Of a stretch of DNA of 64,000 bases, positions 36,695-46,507 are shown piece by piece. A model generated the notes under the pieces. That model did no database searches and was not told where the DNA came from. It saw only the letters and a program-made list of their open reading frames with translations. Where the stretch lies: positions 1-64,000 of the forward strand of contig NZ_BAJU01000007.1 of NCBI RefSeq assembly GCF_000613865.1, written 5' to 3'. A program made the translations under genes and the position numbers. Source of the DNA: Acetobacter okinawensis JCM 25146 (lineage in GTDB: Bacteria; Pseudomonadota; Alphaproteobacteria; Acetobacterales; Acetobacteraceae). Position 1 is the first letter of the stretch, and each line of letters begins with the position of its first letter.

Positions 36695-37093
36695 ATGCAA
36701 GATACTGCTGTTACGACTATGCTGGACGCTGCTCATGCCGAGGCGCAGCGGCTTGGTGTTAAGGTCTGTATTTCAATCGTTGATGCTGCCGCTTGGCCTG
36801 TTGCCTTCCTGCGTATGGAGGGTACCATTCTGGGGGCAATTGATGTTGCCAACAAAAAAGCCCGTACGGCTGCACTGTTTCAGATGGATAGTGCCGATTT
36901 TGCCAAAATCGGTCACCCCGATGGTGGGGCTTACACGCTGGAAAACACCAATGGCGGGATGACCAGTTTTGGTGGTGGTCTGGTGCTTAGGGCGGCAGAT
37001 GGCACGCTGCTGGGAGCGATTGGCGTGTCTGGTGCAAGCACGGAAGATGACATCGCCATAGCCCGTGTTGGTGCAGCCACCCTTTTGGCCTGA
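36695..37093 (+). CDS. GlcG/HbpS family protein
   Basis: A 132-residue protein of the GlcG/HbpS (DUF336) fold: VCISIVDAAAWPVAFLRMEG, AIDVANKKARTAALF and GGLVLRAADGTLLGAIGVSGAS. Family members bind heme or small ligands; some accompany glycolate or diol use genes. It is 30 bases before an MFS transporter and behind an IclR regulator, suggesting that the three handle one small molecule. Biochemical role not assignable. Confidence 0.88.
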   Translation: MQDTAVTTMLDAAHAEAQRLGVKVCISIVDAAAWPVAFLRMEGTILGAIDVANKKARTAALFQMDSADFAKIGHPDGGAYTLENTNGGMTSFGGGLVLRAADGTLLGAIGVSGASTEDDIAIARVGAATLLA

Positions 37094-37122
37094 CAGGATT
37101 TTTTGGGTAGAGAAAACACTAC

Positions 37123-38356
37123 ATGACAACACAGACCATACCCCCATCGGGTGGCCCGGCCCCAATGGCCTCACCCGCAGGCAGGGGGGCTGCATTGCTT
37201 GTGCTGACATTTGGCGCTTTTGTTGTTGGTACAGGTGAGTTTGCCATTATGGGCATGCTGCCGGAGTTTGCCGCATCGCTTCACCTGTCCACGGCAGATG
37301 CGGGGCATGCCATTACGGCTTACGCGCTCGGGGTCGTGGTAGGGGCTCCCCTGATTACCATTTTAGGAGCCCGCCTTTCGCGACGGGAACTGCTACTTGT
37401 GCTGCTGCTTCTGTTTGGATTTGGCAATCTGCTCAGTGTTGCCATGCCCACACCCGGACTGGTGGAAGTCGCGCGTTTTATGACCGGGCTGCCGCATGGT
37501 GCTATTTTTGGCGTATCGGCTTTGGTCGCAGCGTCCATGGTAGAGCGGACCCGCAGAGGGTGGGCTGTGGGGCGCGTTTTATCGGGTATTGCCATCTCTA
37601 CTTTGGTGGGCGCGCCATTTTCCACTTTTGCGGCCAATCATTTTGGCTGGCGTGTGGCTTATCTGATTATTGCGCTGTTCGGGTTTTTAACCTTTGTGGG
37701 TGTGTGGCGCTTTATCCCGGCTGATGCACCAAACCGCACCAACTCTCCGCTCAGGGAGGTTACGGCATTGTGCAATGCACAGGTGTTGCTCACATTGTTG
37801 AGTGCTGCCATTGGGTTTGGTGGCATGTTTGCAATCTACACTTACCTGACAAGTGTTTTGCAAAATGTAACCCATGTTCCCGAGTGGCAGGTCATGCTGT
37901 ACATGGTGGTCTGGGGTGTGGGTATGCTGGCAGGTGCCAATATCGGGGCATGGTTGGTGGACCGTAATATCAATCTGGCTGCCATTTTTGCTCTGGCTGG
38001 GAGTGCGCTGGCCATGCTGGTTTTTGCCGGGGTTTTACATAACAGCGTAGCTGATGCTCGATGTGTTCCTGATCCCGGCCTGCGTCAACGCTCTGGGGCC
38101 AGCTTTGCAAACACGGTTGATGGATTTTGCAGGGGATGCGCAAACCCTTGCGGCCTCCCTTAACCATTCAGCATTCAATATTGCCAATGCGCTGGGGGCA
38201 TCGTTAGGCAGTGTTTTGCTGGGGCAACAGTTTGGTTATGGCGCACTGGGCATTGGTGGTGCTTTGCTATCCATTGGTGGGCTGCTGGTTTATCTGCTGG
38301 CGCTGTTCATTCTCAAAAAAAGTGGCGTAGCAGAAGAACGCCAGCCCATAATATAA
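37123..38356 (+). CDS. MFS transporter, AraJ-like (frame broken once)
   Basis: Joined by removing one base near 38050-38053 (or adding two), this is a 410-residue 12-helix major facilitator of the sugar-efflux/AraJ group. It begins with FVVGTGEFAIMGMLPEFAASL, has motif A-like ARLSRRELLL, and after the break continues MLDVFLIPACVNALGPALQTRLMDFAGD, a typical helix-10/11 region, to LSIGGLLVYLLALFIL. It is in the IclR-HbpS group. It probably exports a sugar or drug-like compound. The break is likely a sequence error. Confidence 0.85.
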
Positions 38357-38370
38357 TAGGGCGACTGACA

Positions 38371-38409
38371 GCACACCGCTTGTGAGTGAAAAATAGCAGG
38401 GCGGTGTGC
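38371..38409. repeat. Inverted repeat after the MFS gene
   Basis: Perfect 9-base arms (GCACACCGC and GCGGTGTGC) enclose 21 bases, just after the transporter stop. No T run follows, so a terminator role is only possible. Confidence 0.4.
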
Positions 38410-38774
38410 ATCAAGGTTATGCAAGATGGATGCTATCGTGCAGATGTATATATGGTGGCTGCGAGCGTTCGTTATGCACGACGTCTTGCCGGAGTTATCC
38501 TGTTAGCTGCTCGCGTTTTTCACTGACAAGTTTTGTAACAACATTGATGTGTTCAGAATTTATCAGGATTAAGAATTATGTTTGCGGCTTGAAAAAATGA
38601 ATCACAATGACTTCATTAAAACGCTGCCAAAGATTTGCCTGTGCGAGATGCCGTGCGTCTGCACAACGGCAAACTACGCCAGAGTGTTATGATCTTCTGT
38701 TACAAAAGAAGATGACAACATTCAGCGCGTTGCTAAAAATCTGATATTTTTTGGATATGTAACGCCAAAAATGA
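38410..38774. other. Intergenic region before tRNA-Glu
   Basis: About 365 AT-rich bases between the MFS transporter and the tRNA. I find no convincing gene, ribosome site or structured RNA. As the 3' flank of a tRNA gene it would be a usual place for integrated elements, but no integrase or att-like repeat of the tRNA end is visible. Confidence 0.4.
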
Positions 38775-38850
38775 TGGTATCCCGTACGGGATTCGAACCC
38801 GTGTTGCCGCCGTGAAAGGGCAGTGTCCTAGGCCTCTAGACGAACGGGAC
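38775..38850 (-). tRNA. tRNA-Glu (anticodon TTC)
   Basis: Reading the minus strand gives a full cloverleaf: acceptor GTCCCGT/ACGGGAT, D arm GTCTAGAGGCCTAGGAC, anticodon arm CTGCCCTTTCACGGCGG with anticodon TTC, T arm with GGTTCGAATCC, discriminator A and an encoded CCA. Length 76 bases. Confidence 0.97.
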
Positions 38851-38999
38851 AGAGGCGTTGTTGAGGCGTTATTTAGTGGGGAAACCGGGGGGCGTCAAGC
38901 GACTAAATTGCATTTGTGCATTTTTTTTCAAACGCGGTTTTAGCTTGGTGCGGCTGAGGCTTAAGGCATGGGTCGCAAGGCATGTATGGAGCGTGCGTG

Positions 39000-39430
39000 T
39001 TACAGGCCGAGCAGGGCCAGTTCCTTTTGCAGGGCAGGGGGCAGGCTGTTGTGCCCTAAAGTGGTGCTCAGGTCAGGTGGGGCGTCGGCCGGGCGCAGGT
39101 ATCGCCAACCCTGAAAAGGACGCAGGCGCGTGCTTCCACCCGGATGATTGTGGGGTCTAGAAAAAACAGGGTGCCATCTGTGCCATCAGCCCGGACCTCG
39201 GGCAGAATGTCTAGCAGACGCTGGCGGCACAAAATGAGCCCGGCAATAACCCGGTACAGTGACCCCCCTTGCAGCACGGTTTCCGCCTGTTTGGGAAAAG
39301 TGCGTGTGCGCACAACAGGCAGCATGGTGCCACTGGTCGGGTGCGCGCGCTGGTTGATGGGCAGGTGCTGGCGCTCCACCAGTTCTTCCAGGGAGGATAC
39401 GCCAACAACAAGTTTGATCAGGTTCATCAT
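39000..39430 (-). CDS. DUF1489 family protein (frame broken once)
   Basis: With one base restored near 39128-39131 this is a 143-residue member of DUF1489, a family restricted to alphaproteobacteria. The matching blocks are MNLIKLVVGVSSLEEL, GGSLYRVIAGLILCRQRLLDI, FLDPTIIRVEAR, and after the break FQGWRYLRPADAPPDL to the end LALLGL. Function unknown; no enzyme motif is visible. It lies between hemW and tRNA-Glu on the same strand. The start may be 39439 (GTG), 39430 or 39427. Confidence 0.8.
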
Positions 39431-39474
39431 GTCAGTCACGTGGGGTTGGCAGGTTGTGGCGACAACACTTTTGC

Positions 39475-40629
39475 TTAGAGCACAAGAGCCGCCAGAAGAG
39501 CCTCCAGCCGCAACCGTCCTTCTGGCGTTGCACGCAATGTCTGTGCGCTCAGGTTCAGGTAGCCTTCCTGTAGGGCCTGAGCCAGCACACTCTGGTCCAC
39601 CGCATCTTCCAGCCTTATGCCTGTGCGGGCATAAAAGCGGGACAGGTTAATGCCCTCATACACCCGCAGGCCCATAAGCAGCATTTCCTGCGCACGGTCG
39701 TGTGGGGTTAGCTCTTCTTCCTGTGTCTGGCCGGTGCCTGTGCGCTCTACCCGCTCGGCCCATGGTTCGGGCGCGCGGTGGCGGCGGGTGGCTACAAGCG
39801 CATTGCCAAAGCTCAGGCGGCCATGCGCACCCGGCCCAATGCCCAGATAATCGGCATAGCGCCAGTAGGTCAGGTTATGCTGGCTCTCGCTACCGGGCCG
39901 CGCGTAGTTGGAGACTTCGTACGCGGCCATGCCATGGGCCTGAGTTAAGTCCGCCGTGGCTTCGTACAGGGTGGCGGCGGTGTCATCATCTGGCAGGGTA
40001 AAGGCACCTTTACGGTACAGGGACTCAAACCGTGTGCCGGGCTCGATTGTCAGCTGATAAAGCGAGAGGTGATCATCTGCCAGTTGCAGAGCTGTTGTCA
40101 GTTCCTCCCGCCATGCGACAAGGCTTTGTTCTGGTCGGGCGTAGATCAGGTCAAAGGTCAGGCGGGGGAACAGACCGCGCGCAGTCTCCAGTGCCGCACG
40201 GGCCTGTGCTGCCGAATGCTCGCGACCCAGAAAAGCCAGTGCGCGGTCATCCAGCGCCTGAATGCCAAGGGAGACACGGTTTACACCCGCCTGACGGAAC
40301 TGGTGCAGGCGCCCGGCCTCCACACTGGTCGGGTTGGCTTCCAGTGTGATTTCCAGCTCCGGGGCCGCATCAAACAGGGTTCTGGCGTCTTCTATCAGGG
40401 CGGCCACGGTTTCTGGCGCCATAAGGGACGGCGTGCCGCCGCCAAAAAAGATGGATGTCAGCTTGCGTCGGCCCAGACGTGCAGCGTCATGAGCCAACTC
40501 GGCCCGGAGTGCTTTTGCAAACCGGGCCTGTGGAATGGTGTCCCGCACATGGGAGTTAAAGTCGCAGTACGGGCACTTGGCCAGACAGAACGGCCAGTGG
40601 ATATACAGGGCAAGTGGTTCGTTCTGCAC
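39475..40629 (-). CDS. hemW: HemW, radical SAM heme chaperone
   Basis: A 384-residue radical-SAM protein of the HemN/HemW family with the CX3CX2C cluster motif CLAKCPYC (near 16-23), IFFGGGTPSLM, LEANPTSVEAGRL, and SLGIQALDDRALAFLGR. The C-terminal HemN domain ends normally. HemW lacks the N-terminal extension of true coproporphyrinogen oxidase HemN and acts as a heme chaperone. It starts 4 bases after the kup stop, so the two are co-transcribed. Confidence 0.92.
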   Translation of the reverse strand: MQNEPLALYIHWPFCLAKCPYCDFNSHVRDTIPQARFAKALRAELAHDAARLGRRKLTSIFFGGGTPSLMAPETVAALIEDARTLFDAAPELEITLEANPTSVEAGRLHQFRQAGVNRVSLGIQALDDRALAFLGREHSAAQARAALETARGLFPRLTFDLIYARPEQSLVAWREELTTALQLADDHLSLYQLTIEPGTRFESLYRKGAFTLPDDDTAATLYEATADLTQAHGMAAYEVSNYARPGSESQHNLTYWRYADYLGIGPGAHGRLSFGNALVATRRHRAPEPWAERVERTGTGQTQEEELTPHDRAQEMLLMGLRVYEGINLSRFYARTGIRLEDAVDQSVLAQALQEGYLNLSAQTLRATPEGRLRLEALLAALVL

Positions 40630-40633
40630 GCGC

Positions 40634-42625
40634 TCAGATGGCGACCTTCACGCCCAGTTCCACCGTGCGGTCTGGCGGAATACGGAAGAATTCCATGCTG
40701 GAGGTCGAGTTCCGCAGCATGAACAAGAAGATGGACATACGCCACCGCGACATACGCGGCACCGAGGACCGTGTGACCAGCTCGCGCGATGTGAAGTACG
40801 AGGCCTGAAGGGCATCAAAGTCCACACCGTTGGCCTTGAGCTCTTCCAGCGCGCGGGGGATGTTGGGCATTTCCATAAAGCCGTAGCGCAGGATAACGCG
40901 GTACACATCGGGGGCCAGCTCTTCCACCGTTACGCGGTGGCCACGCTCGGCCTCGGGCTGGTCTAGGTTCTGTACGGTTACAAACAGCACATGGTCATGC
41001 AGGATCTTGTTGTGGCGCATGTTGTGCAAAAGGCAGGGGGGTACAAAGTCGGGCGTGCTGGTCATGAACACCGCCATGCCCGGTACGCGGATGATGGTGC
41101 GCGACTGGGGCAGGCGGGCGATAAAGGAGCCCATGGGCAGGCTGTCCTGCCGCTGGCGGGCAATAATAAGGCCGCGCCCCTTCTTCCACGTTGTCATCAT
41201 CAGGGTCAGCACGCAGCCAAGCATGACGGGGACCCAGCCGCCGTCGGGGATTTTGAGCGCATTGGCAGTAAAGAACGTGCCATCAAGCAGCAAAAAGCCC
41301 CCAAAGACCACGCCCACCTTCCATGCGGGCCAGTTGAAGTGCTTGCGAAAGACCGCAATGGCTAGCACGGAGGTGCAGATGAATGTGCCTGTTACGGCAA
41401 TACCGTAAGCGGAGGCCAGAGCATCCGAACTGCGGAAGGCGACAACCAGCAGCACGGCCCCCACGGCCAGAAAACGGTTGAAGTCTGGCAGGTAGATCTG
41501 CCCTTCTTCCTCCGCATTGGTGTGGGTAATGCGCAGACGCGGCATGTAGCCAAGCTGGATAAGCTGGCGGCATAGGGAGAACCCGCCGGAAATCCCGGCC
41601 TGACTGGCAATAACCGTGGCCAGCGTGGACAGGATGACCATAGGCCCCTGCATCCAGTGCGGGCAGAGCAGGAAGAACGGGTTGGCCAGCGCCTTGGGGT
41701 CGGCAATGACCAGTGCCGCCTGCCCAAAGTAGTTCAGCACCAGCATGGGCAGCACAAAAAACAGCCATGCGTAGCGGATGGGGGCCCGGCCAAAATGCCC
41801 CATATCGGCATAGAGCGCTTCCGCCCCGGTGACGCACAGCACAACTGCCCCAAGTGCAAGAAAAGAGAGTTTGCCGTGATAAAACACAAACTCCAGCGCA
41901 TAGGTGGGCGAGAGCGCGAGCAGAATATGGGGGTGATGCAGGATCTGGATAACCCCGAGCACACCCAGCGTGCCAAACCAGAGCAGCATGATCGGGCCAA
42001 ATATGGTGCCCACACGGCCCGTACCCACCCACTGCACGCTAAACAGGCTGATAATCACCAGTATGGCTACTGGAATGACCACCTCATGTGCCGCGGGAAT
42101 ACTGACTTCCACCCCCTCGATAGCCGAGAGCACGGAGATGGCGGGGGTAATAATACCATCTCCAAAAAACAGACAGGTCCCTATAATACCGACCATACCA
42201 AGTACCAGCCGCGTTCGCGCACTGGTGGTCACCCGCTGGGCAAGGGACATAATGGCCAGAATGCCGCCCTCGCCATTATGGTCCGCCCGCATGATGAGCA
42301 GCACATATTTGATGGTCACGATCAGAATCAGGGTCCAGAAGATAAGGCTGGCAACCCCCATGATCTCCCACGGTGCAGCAGAATGGTGGTCGGAGATAAC
42401 CTCCACCGTGGAGCGGAAGGCGTAAAGCGGGCTTGTGCCAATGTCTCCGTACACAACGCCGAGCACGCTCAGGAGCGCAGCAAAGCCTACGGGGGCCAGA
42501 GCGTGTTGCGGCTGATCGGCGTCGAACTCGGCAATACGCCGTGGTTCTGCTGCTACGGGCGTCTGGTGCGTCTCACCCAGGGTGGGGGCGGAACCTGTGG
42601 GCGGTGTACTGTCGGCGTCGGTCAT
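40634..42625 (-). CDS. kup: Kup potassium uptake protein
   Basis: A 663-residue K+/H+ symporter with 12 helices: LLSVLGVVYGDIGTSPLYAF (family signature near 50), IMRADHNGEGGILAIMSLAQ, FFGDGIITPAISVLSAIEG, and a cytoplasmic C-terminal domain of about 150 residues. It lies upstream of hemW on the minus strand. Length is normal. The start ATG 42625 leaves a Pro/Thr-rich N-terminal tail of about 40 residues before the first helix. Confidence 0.95.
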   Translation of the reverse strand: MTDADSTPPTGSAPTLGETHQTPVAAEPRRIAEFDADQPQHALAPVGFAALLSVLGVVYGDIGTSPLYAFRSTVEVISDHHSAAPWEIMGVASLIFWTLILIVTIKYVLLIMRADHNGEGGILAIMSLAQRVTTSARTRLVLGMVGIIGTCLFFGDGIITPAISVLSAIEGVEVSIPAAHEVVIPVAILVIISLFSVQWVGTGRVGTIFGPIMLLWFGTLGVLGVIQILHHPHILLALSPTYALEFVFYHGKLSFLALGAVVLCVTGAEALYADMGHFGRAPIRYAWLFFVLPMLVLNYFGQAALVIADPKALANPFFLLCPHWMQGPMVILSTLATVIASQAGISGGFSLCRQLIQLGYMPRLRITHTNAEEEGQIYLPDFNRFLAVGAVLLVVAFRSSDALASAYGIAVTGTFICTSVLAIAVFRKHFNWPAWKVGVVFGGFLLLDGTFFTANALKIPDGGWVPVMLGCVLTLMMTTWKKGRGLIIARQRQDSLPMGSFIARLPQSRTIIRVPGMAVFMTSTPDFVPPCLLHNMRHNKILHDHVLFVTVQNLDQPEAERGHRVTVEELAPDVYRVILRYGFMEMPNIPRALEELKANGVDFDALQASYFTSRELVTRSSVPRMSRWRMSIFLFMLRNSTSSMEFFRIPPDRTVELGVKVAI

Positions 42626-42746
42626 GGCATTTCTGGCTCCGGGTCAGGGGCAGAAGAAGAAAAAAGAAAGTCTAGGATGCCCTGCATAAAGTGCACAGCG
42701 TGCCAGAGGCAAGGCATACCGGCTACCATTATTGAGAATAGGCTAT

Positions 42747-43436
42747 TCAGGCTAGTGCCGGGCGGGGGCCAAATATGGCACTGCCAACCCGCACAAGGGT
42801 CGCACCCTGCGCAATAGCTTGCTCAAAATCAGCCGACATACCCATGGACAGCACCGGCAGGCCATGAGTCTGCGCCATGCTGCGCAGGAGCTGAAAATGC
42901 GGCACTGGATTCTGCTCCGCAGGGGGGATGCACATCAGCCCCCGCAGGGACGCCCCAAAACGCTGCTGGCAAAGGCGGATAAAGGCATCAGCCTGTTCTT
43001 TGGGTACGCCAAATTTCTGGGGTTCGTCCCCGGTGTTGACCTCCACCAGCAGGTCGGGCAGGCGGCCTTCCGCATCTGCCGCGCGGGCTATGGCGTCCAC
43101 CAGAGCGGGGCGGTCAAGGCTTTCAATCATGTCGGCAATGCGTACGGCTTCGCGCGCCTTGTTGGTTTGTAGCCCACCAATCAGGTGCAGGCGCAGGGCT
43201 GGGTGGGTGGCGCGCAGGGGCGGGAATTTGGCGGCGGCCTCCTGCACCCTGTTTTCACCAAACACACACTGGTTGGCGGCAAGGGCCTCCTGCACGCTCT
43301 GGAGCGGATGGAATTTGGAGACCGCAACCAAGGACACGCTGGCCGGGTCACGCCCGGCGGCCAGTGCGGCGGCCTGCATGCTGGTCCGGACGGCGTGCAG
43401 CCGTTCTGCGATGCTGGAGGAGAGAGACGTATCCAT
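42747..43436 (-). CDS. YggS/PROSC family PLP-binding protein
   Basis: A 229-residue PLP homeostasis protein. It shows SLVAVSKFHPLQSVQEAL with the PLP-binding Lys near 42, FGENRVQEAAAKF, LHLIGGLQTNK, LLVEVNTGDEPQKFG, LSMGMSADFEQAIAQGATLVRVGSAIFG. It is a single-domain alanine-racemase-like barrel without catalytic activity of its own. ATG 43436 gives the family length. It sits between the quinone oxidoreductase and kup, all minus. Confidence 0.93.
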   Translation of the reverse strand: MDTSLSSSIAERLHAVRTSMQAAALAAGRDPASVSLVAVSKFHPLQSVQEALAANQCVFGENRVQEAAAKFPPLRATHPALRLHLIGGLQTNKAREAVRIADMIESLDRPALVDAIARAADAEGRLPDLLVEVNTGDEPQKFGVPKEQADAFIRLCQQRFGASLRGLMCIPPAEQNPVPHFQLLRSMAQTHGLPVLSMGMSADFEQAIAQGATLVRVGSAIFGPRPALA

Positions 43437-43498
43437 GAAGCCCCGATATTCTGAAAAGACGAAGAGCAGGGCGACCCCTGCCAGTGTTCCATAGTCTT

Positions 43499-44524
43499 TT
43501 AGGCGGGGGAGACGGTTAAGACAATTTTGCCAATGTGGTTGCCATCTTCCAGCGTGGTATGGGCCTGTGCTGCTTGGGCCAGAGGGAAAGTCGCGTGGAT
43601 AAGGGGGCGGATGCGCCCCGTATCCAGCAGGGGCCACACACGTTCATGCAGTTCGTGTGCGATGCGGGCTTTGTTGGCGCTATCCCTTGGACGTAGGCTG
43701 CTGCCGGTTACGGTCAGGCGGCGGGTCATGATCCGGGCCAGATCGGCCTGTTCCGCCTTGGCCCCGCCTTGCAGGGCAATAATGATCAGCTTGCCATCAA
43801 GGGTAAGGGATTTGAGGTTACGGTTGAAGTATGCCCCCCCGATCATGTCCAGAATGATATTGACACCCTTGTCGTGTGTCAGCTCGCGGATACGGGTTAA
43901 AAAATCTTCGGTGCGGTAGTTGATGGCTGTGGCCCCCAACTCCTCGCATAATGCACATTTTTCAGCCGTGCCTGCGGTGGCAAAGGCTTGCCCGCCAAAT
44001 GCTTGGACAAGCTGTATGGCTGTTGTGCCAATACCGCTGGTGCCACCATGGATCAGCACCCGCGCGCCCGCAGGTGGGGGCGTGGGCATGAACAGGTTGG
44101 ACCATACCGTAAAATAGGTCTCCGGCAGGGCGGCGGCCTGCTCGGCAGTAAAGCCCTTGGGCCATGGCAGGCACTGACCGGCAGGGACAAGGCAATACTC
44201 CGCATAGCCCCCTCCATTGGTCAGCGCACATACGCGCGTACCCGGTTGGGGCATGGGCGTACCCTCCTGTGGCAGACCACAGGCTACGACCTCCCCCGCC
44301 ACTTCCAGACCCAGCCGGGGGCATGCGCCCGGTGGAGGGGGGTAAAGCCCCTTGCGCTGCATAAGGTCGGGGCGGTTAACGCCTGCAGCCATAACCCGTA
44401 CCAGCACCTCCCCCCGACCGGGTTGGGGAACCTGGAGGGATTCCAGATGCAGCACGTCCGGGCCGCCAGGTTCGGTAAAACATACGGCTTGCATGGAAGA
44501 GGGAACAACAGGTGCAGCAGTCAT
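43499..44524 (-). CDS. NAD(P)H-quinone oxidoreductase, zinc-independent MDR (PIG3-like)
   Basis: A 341-residue medium-chain dehydrogenase/reductase: AVCFTEPGGPDVLHLESL, VLVRVMAAGVNRPDLMQRKG, YPPPPGACPRLGLEVAGEVV, nucleotide-binding VLIHGGTSGIGTTAIQLVQAFG, and the closing GKIVLTV. It lacks the catalytic-zinc Cys/His set and so belongs to the quinone reductase/PIG3 branch, which reduces quinones with NADPH. I start at ATG 44524; longer reading upstream is Pro/Arg-rich and unlike the family. Confidence 0.9.
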   Translation of the reverse strand: MTAAPVVPSSMQAVCFTEPGGPDVLHLESLQVPQPGRGEVLVRVMAAGVNRPDLMQRKGLYPPPPGACPRLGLEVAGEVVACGLPQEGTPMPQPGTRVCALTNGGGYAEYCLVPAGQCLPWPKGFTAEQAAALPETYFTVWSNLFMPTPPPAGARVLIHGGTSGIGTTAIQLVQAFGGQAFATAGTAEKCALCEELGATAINYRTEDFLTRIRELTHDKGVNIILDMIGGAYFNRNLKSLTLDGKLIIIALQGGAKAEQADLARIMTRRLTVTGSSLRPRDSANKARIAHELHERVWPLLDTGRIRPLIHATFPLAQAAQAHTTLEDGNHIGKIVLTVSPA

Positions 44525-44648
44525 GGGACACCGCCGTATTTGGGATGGAGAACACAGGCTCTGATTATGGCGTGTGTGGCAAAGGGGTAAAAGAGGGCGG
44601 GCGATCACGTCCGTGCTACAAGGCGGAAGGAGCGAGCGCGCTAAGGTG

Positions 44649-46418
44649 TTACCGGCCGTGCTTCTCCCCGGCCAGTTCACGGCGGGTGCGTTCAAGCTCT
44701 TCTGCGTAGCGGCGTAGCACGTAGCGCTCGCTCAGAATGCCCAATACGTGGTTGTTCCTGTCGGTTACGGCAAGGGCGGGCCGGGCTGTGCGTTCAAAGG
44801 CGGCCACCGCATGCCCTATGGAAAAATCAGCGGCCAGCACCTCCATGTTTGTGTCCACCAGAGCGGACAGGGGCTGGTCGGGGGCAATGGTAATGGACTG
44901 GATCAGGTTGCTTTCCAGTAGACCGGCATAATGGTTCTGGTTATCGTGCAGCACAATGTAGCGGGGCATGCGTCCGGCAAAGGTTGTACGGGCAGAGGCA
45001 ACGGTTGTGTCTGCGGGCAGGATGTCCAGTTCCGTGCGCATCATGCGGCCTACGGTCAAGGTACGCATCCAGCCTACATCCACGCCTGAGCGAATGTTTT
45101 CCCCCCGAAGGTGGAAGCGCCATGTGGCAAAGGAGTAGCCAAAAATACGTTTGACCGTAAAGGAGGCCACAAGGGCTGTCAGGGCGACGGCTGCGGTCAG
45201 GTTGGCGCTGTGCGTTGTCTCCAGTGTCAGCAGGATCATGGTTAGGGGGCCGCCAATAATGGCAGTGGCCAGTGCGCACATGCCCGCTACCGTGCAAAGG
45301 CCCAGAGGCAGGTCCATAATAGGGGCAACCAGGCTGGCAAAGGCCGCACCGCCCAGCACGCCCAGATAAAGAGACGCAAAGAACAGCCCCCCCCTGAACC
45401 CCGAACCAATGGACAAGGTAGAGGCCGCCGCCTTGAGCACCAGCAGTCCCAGAGCAGCACCTAGCAGTGGGGGGCTAACCAGTCCTTCGCGCATGGCAAT
45501 ATGACCCGAGGACAAAACGGTGGGGGAGATAATGGCAAGCCCGCCCACCAGCAGGCCGCCAACCATTGGGCGCAGCCACACGGGTTTTATGCAGGTGGCA
45601 AAAACCTGCTCCATATAGGCCGCACTTTTCATGAGTGAGACGCCTATCAGGGCACAAAGCCCCCCCAGCACCGCCAGCAAGGGGTAAGCCAGCACCGGCA
45701 CGCTTTGGGGGAGGGGCACTGCGATGGCGGGCAGGGTTTCCCCACTCAGATGCACAACCGCCAGCGCACAAAGGGATGCGCATGCAACAGGTGCGAGGAG
45801 GGGAAAAGCATAGGAGCCAATAATCAGTTCAAATGCGTAAAATGCTCCGGCCAGCGGTGCGTCAAAAGCAGCGCCAATAGCCCCTGCGGCGCCACAGCCG
45901 ACCAGCAGGCGCACATCGGCCCGGTGCATGCGCAGGTTGCGGCCAATACGCGAGCCAAATGCCGCACCAATCTGGCTGAACCCGGCCTCCAGCCCAAGAG
46001 AAATGCCACATCCGTTGGAAAGAATGGTCTGCCCCGTGACAATCAGGCTGTCGCGTAGGGACATGCGCCCGCCATGCAGGGCATTGGCCTCAATCGGGTC
46101 AACAGGGCGGTGGCGGTTGTGGCGTTGCAAATAAAAGTGCCACAGACCCAGCAGCAGCCCACCCATGGCGGGCACCAGCAAAGCGCGCCATGGCGCTACG
46201 TGCTCCAGCCCGGACAGGCGTTTGTAACCGGGGGCCAGCAGGTTGTGGGCCAGCAGGGTGGTAAAGGTAATCAGGCTGACTGCCAGCCCGGCCAGTATGC
46301 CGGTTACGGCTGCCAGTACAATCAACCACAGGGAATCCGTACGTACCAGTGCCCTCAGGGCCGCAAGCCACCGGGCCGGTGTCTTATGGGTACGCAGGTG
46401 TTCCAGCAGCGCTGTCAT
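44649..46418 (-). CDS. ClC-family chloride channel/transporter with CBS domains
   Basis: A 589-residue ClC protein: about 10-12 helices over residues 30-430, then two CBS domains (about 450-580, e.g. VTDRNNHVLGILSERYVLRRYAEEL). The usual selectivity motifs are altered: GREGP is replaced by LGLEAGF, and GGxFxP by RGGLFFAS. Ion coupling may therefore differ from the H+/Cl- exchanger ClcA; fluoride or other anions are possible. It is followed on the same strand by the quinone oxidoreductase. The family call is firm; the transported ion is not. Confidence 0.85.
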   Translation of the reverse strand: MTALLEHLRTHKTPARWLAALRALVRTDSLWLIVLAAVTGILAGLAVSLITFTTLLAHNLLAPGYKRLSGLEHVAPWRALLVPAMGGLLLGLWHFYLQRHNRHRPVDPIEANALHGGRMSLRDSLIVTGQTILSNGCGISLGLEAGFSQIGAAFGSRIGRNLRMHRADVRLLVGCGAAGAIGAAFDAPLAGAFYAFELIIGSYAFPLLAPVACASLCALAVVHLSGETLPAIAVPLPQSVPVLAYPLLAVLGGLCALIGVSLMKSAAYMEQVFATCIKPVWLRPMVGGLLVGGLAIISPTVLSSGHIAMREGLVSPPLLGAALGLLVLKAAASTLSIGSGFRGGLFFASLYLGVLGGAAFASLVAPIMDLPLGLCTVAGMCALATAIIGGPLTMILLTLETTHSANLTAAVALTALVASFTVKRIFGYSFATWRFHLRGENIRSGVDVGWMRTLTVGRMMRTELDILPADTTVASARTTFAGRMPRYIVLHDNQNHYAGLLESNLIQSITIAPDQPLSALVDTNMEVLAADFSIGHAVAAFERTARPALAVTDRNNHVLGILSERYVLRRYAEELERTRRELAGEKHGR

Positions 46419-46507
46419 GCTTTATGGCATATCAGCAAGGGGGCAGGCCGTCCAACATGTTGTATGAATGTCATACTGTTTATGGAGAGGGCGTGCCTTG
46501 CCAGAGG

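Noticed and set aside
38406-38600. Short plus-strand open frame after the MFS gene
   Set aside because: It has Cys/Ser/Arg-rich composition, no ribosome site, and begins in the inverted repeat; not supported as a gene.
38410-38774. Possible integration site at the 3' flank of tRNA-Glu
   Set aside because: No integrase, no repeat of the tRNA 3' end and no mobile genes nearby.
41657-42817. Plus-strand open frame of 386 codons opposite kup
   Set aside because: His/Gln/Lys-rich shadow of the potassium transporter, with no family match.
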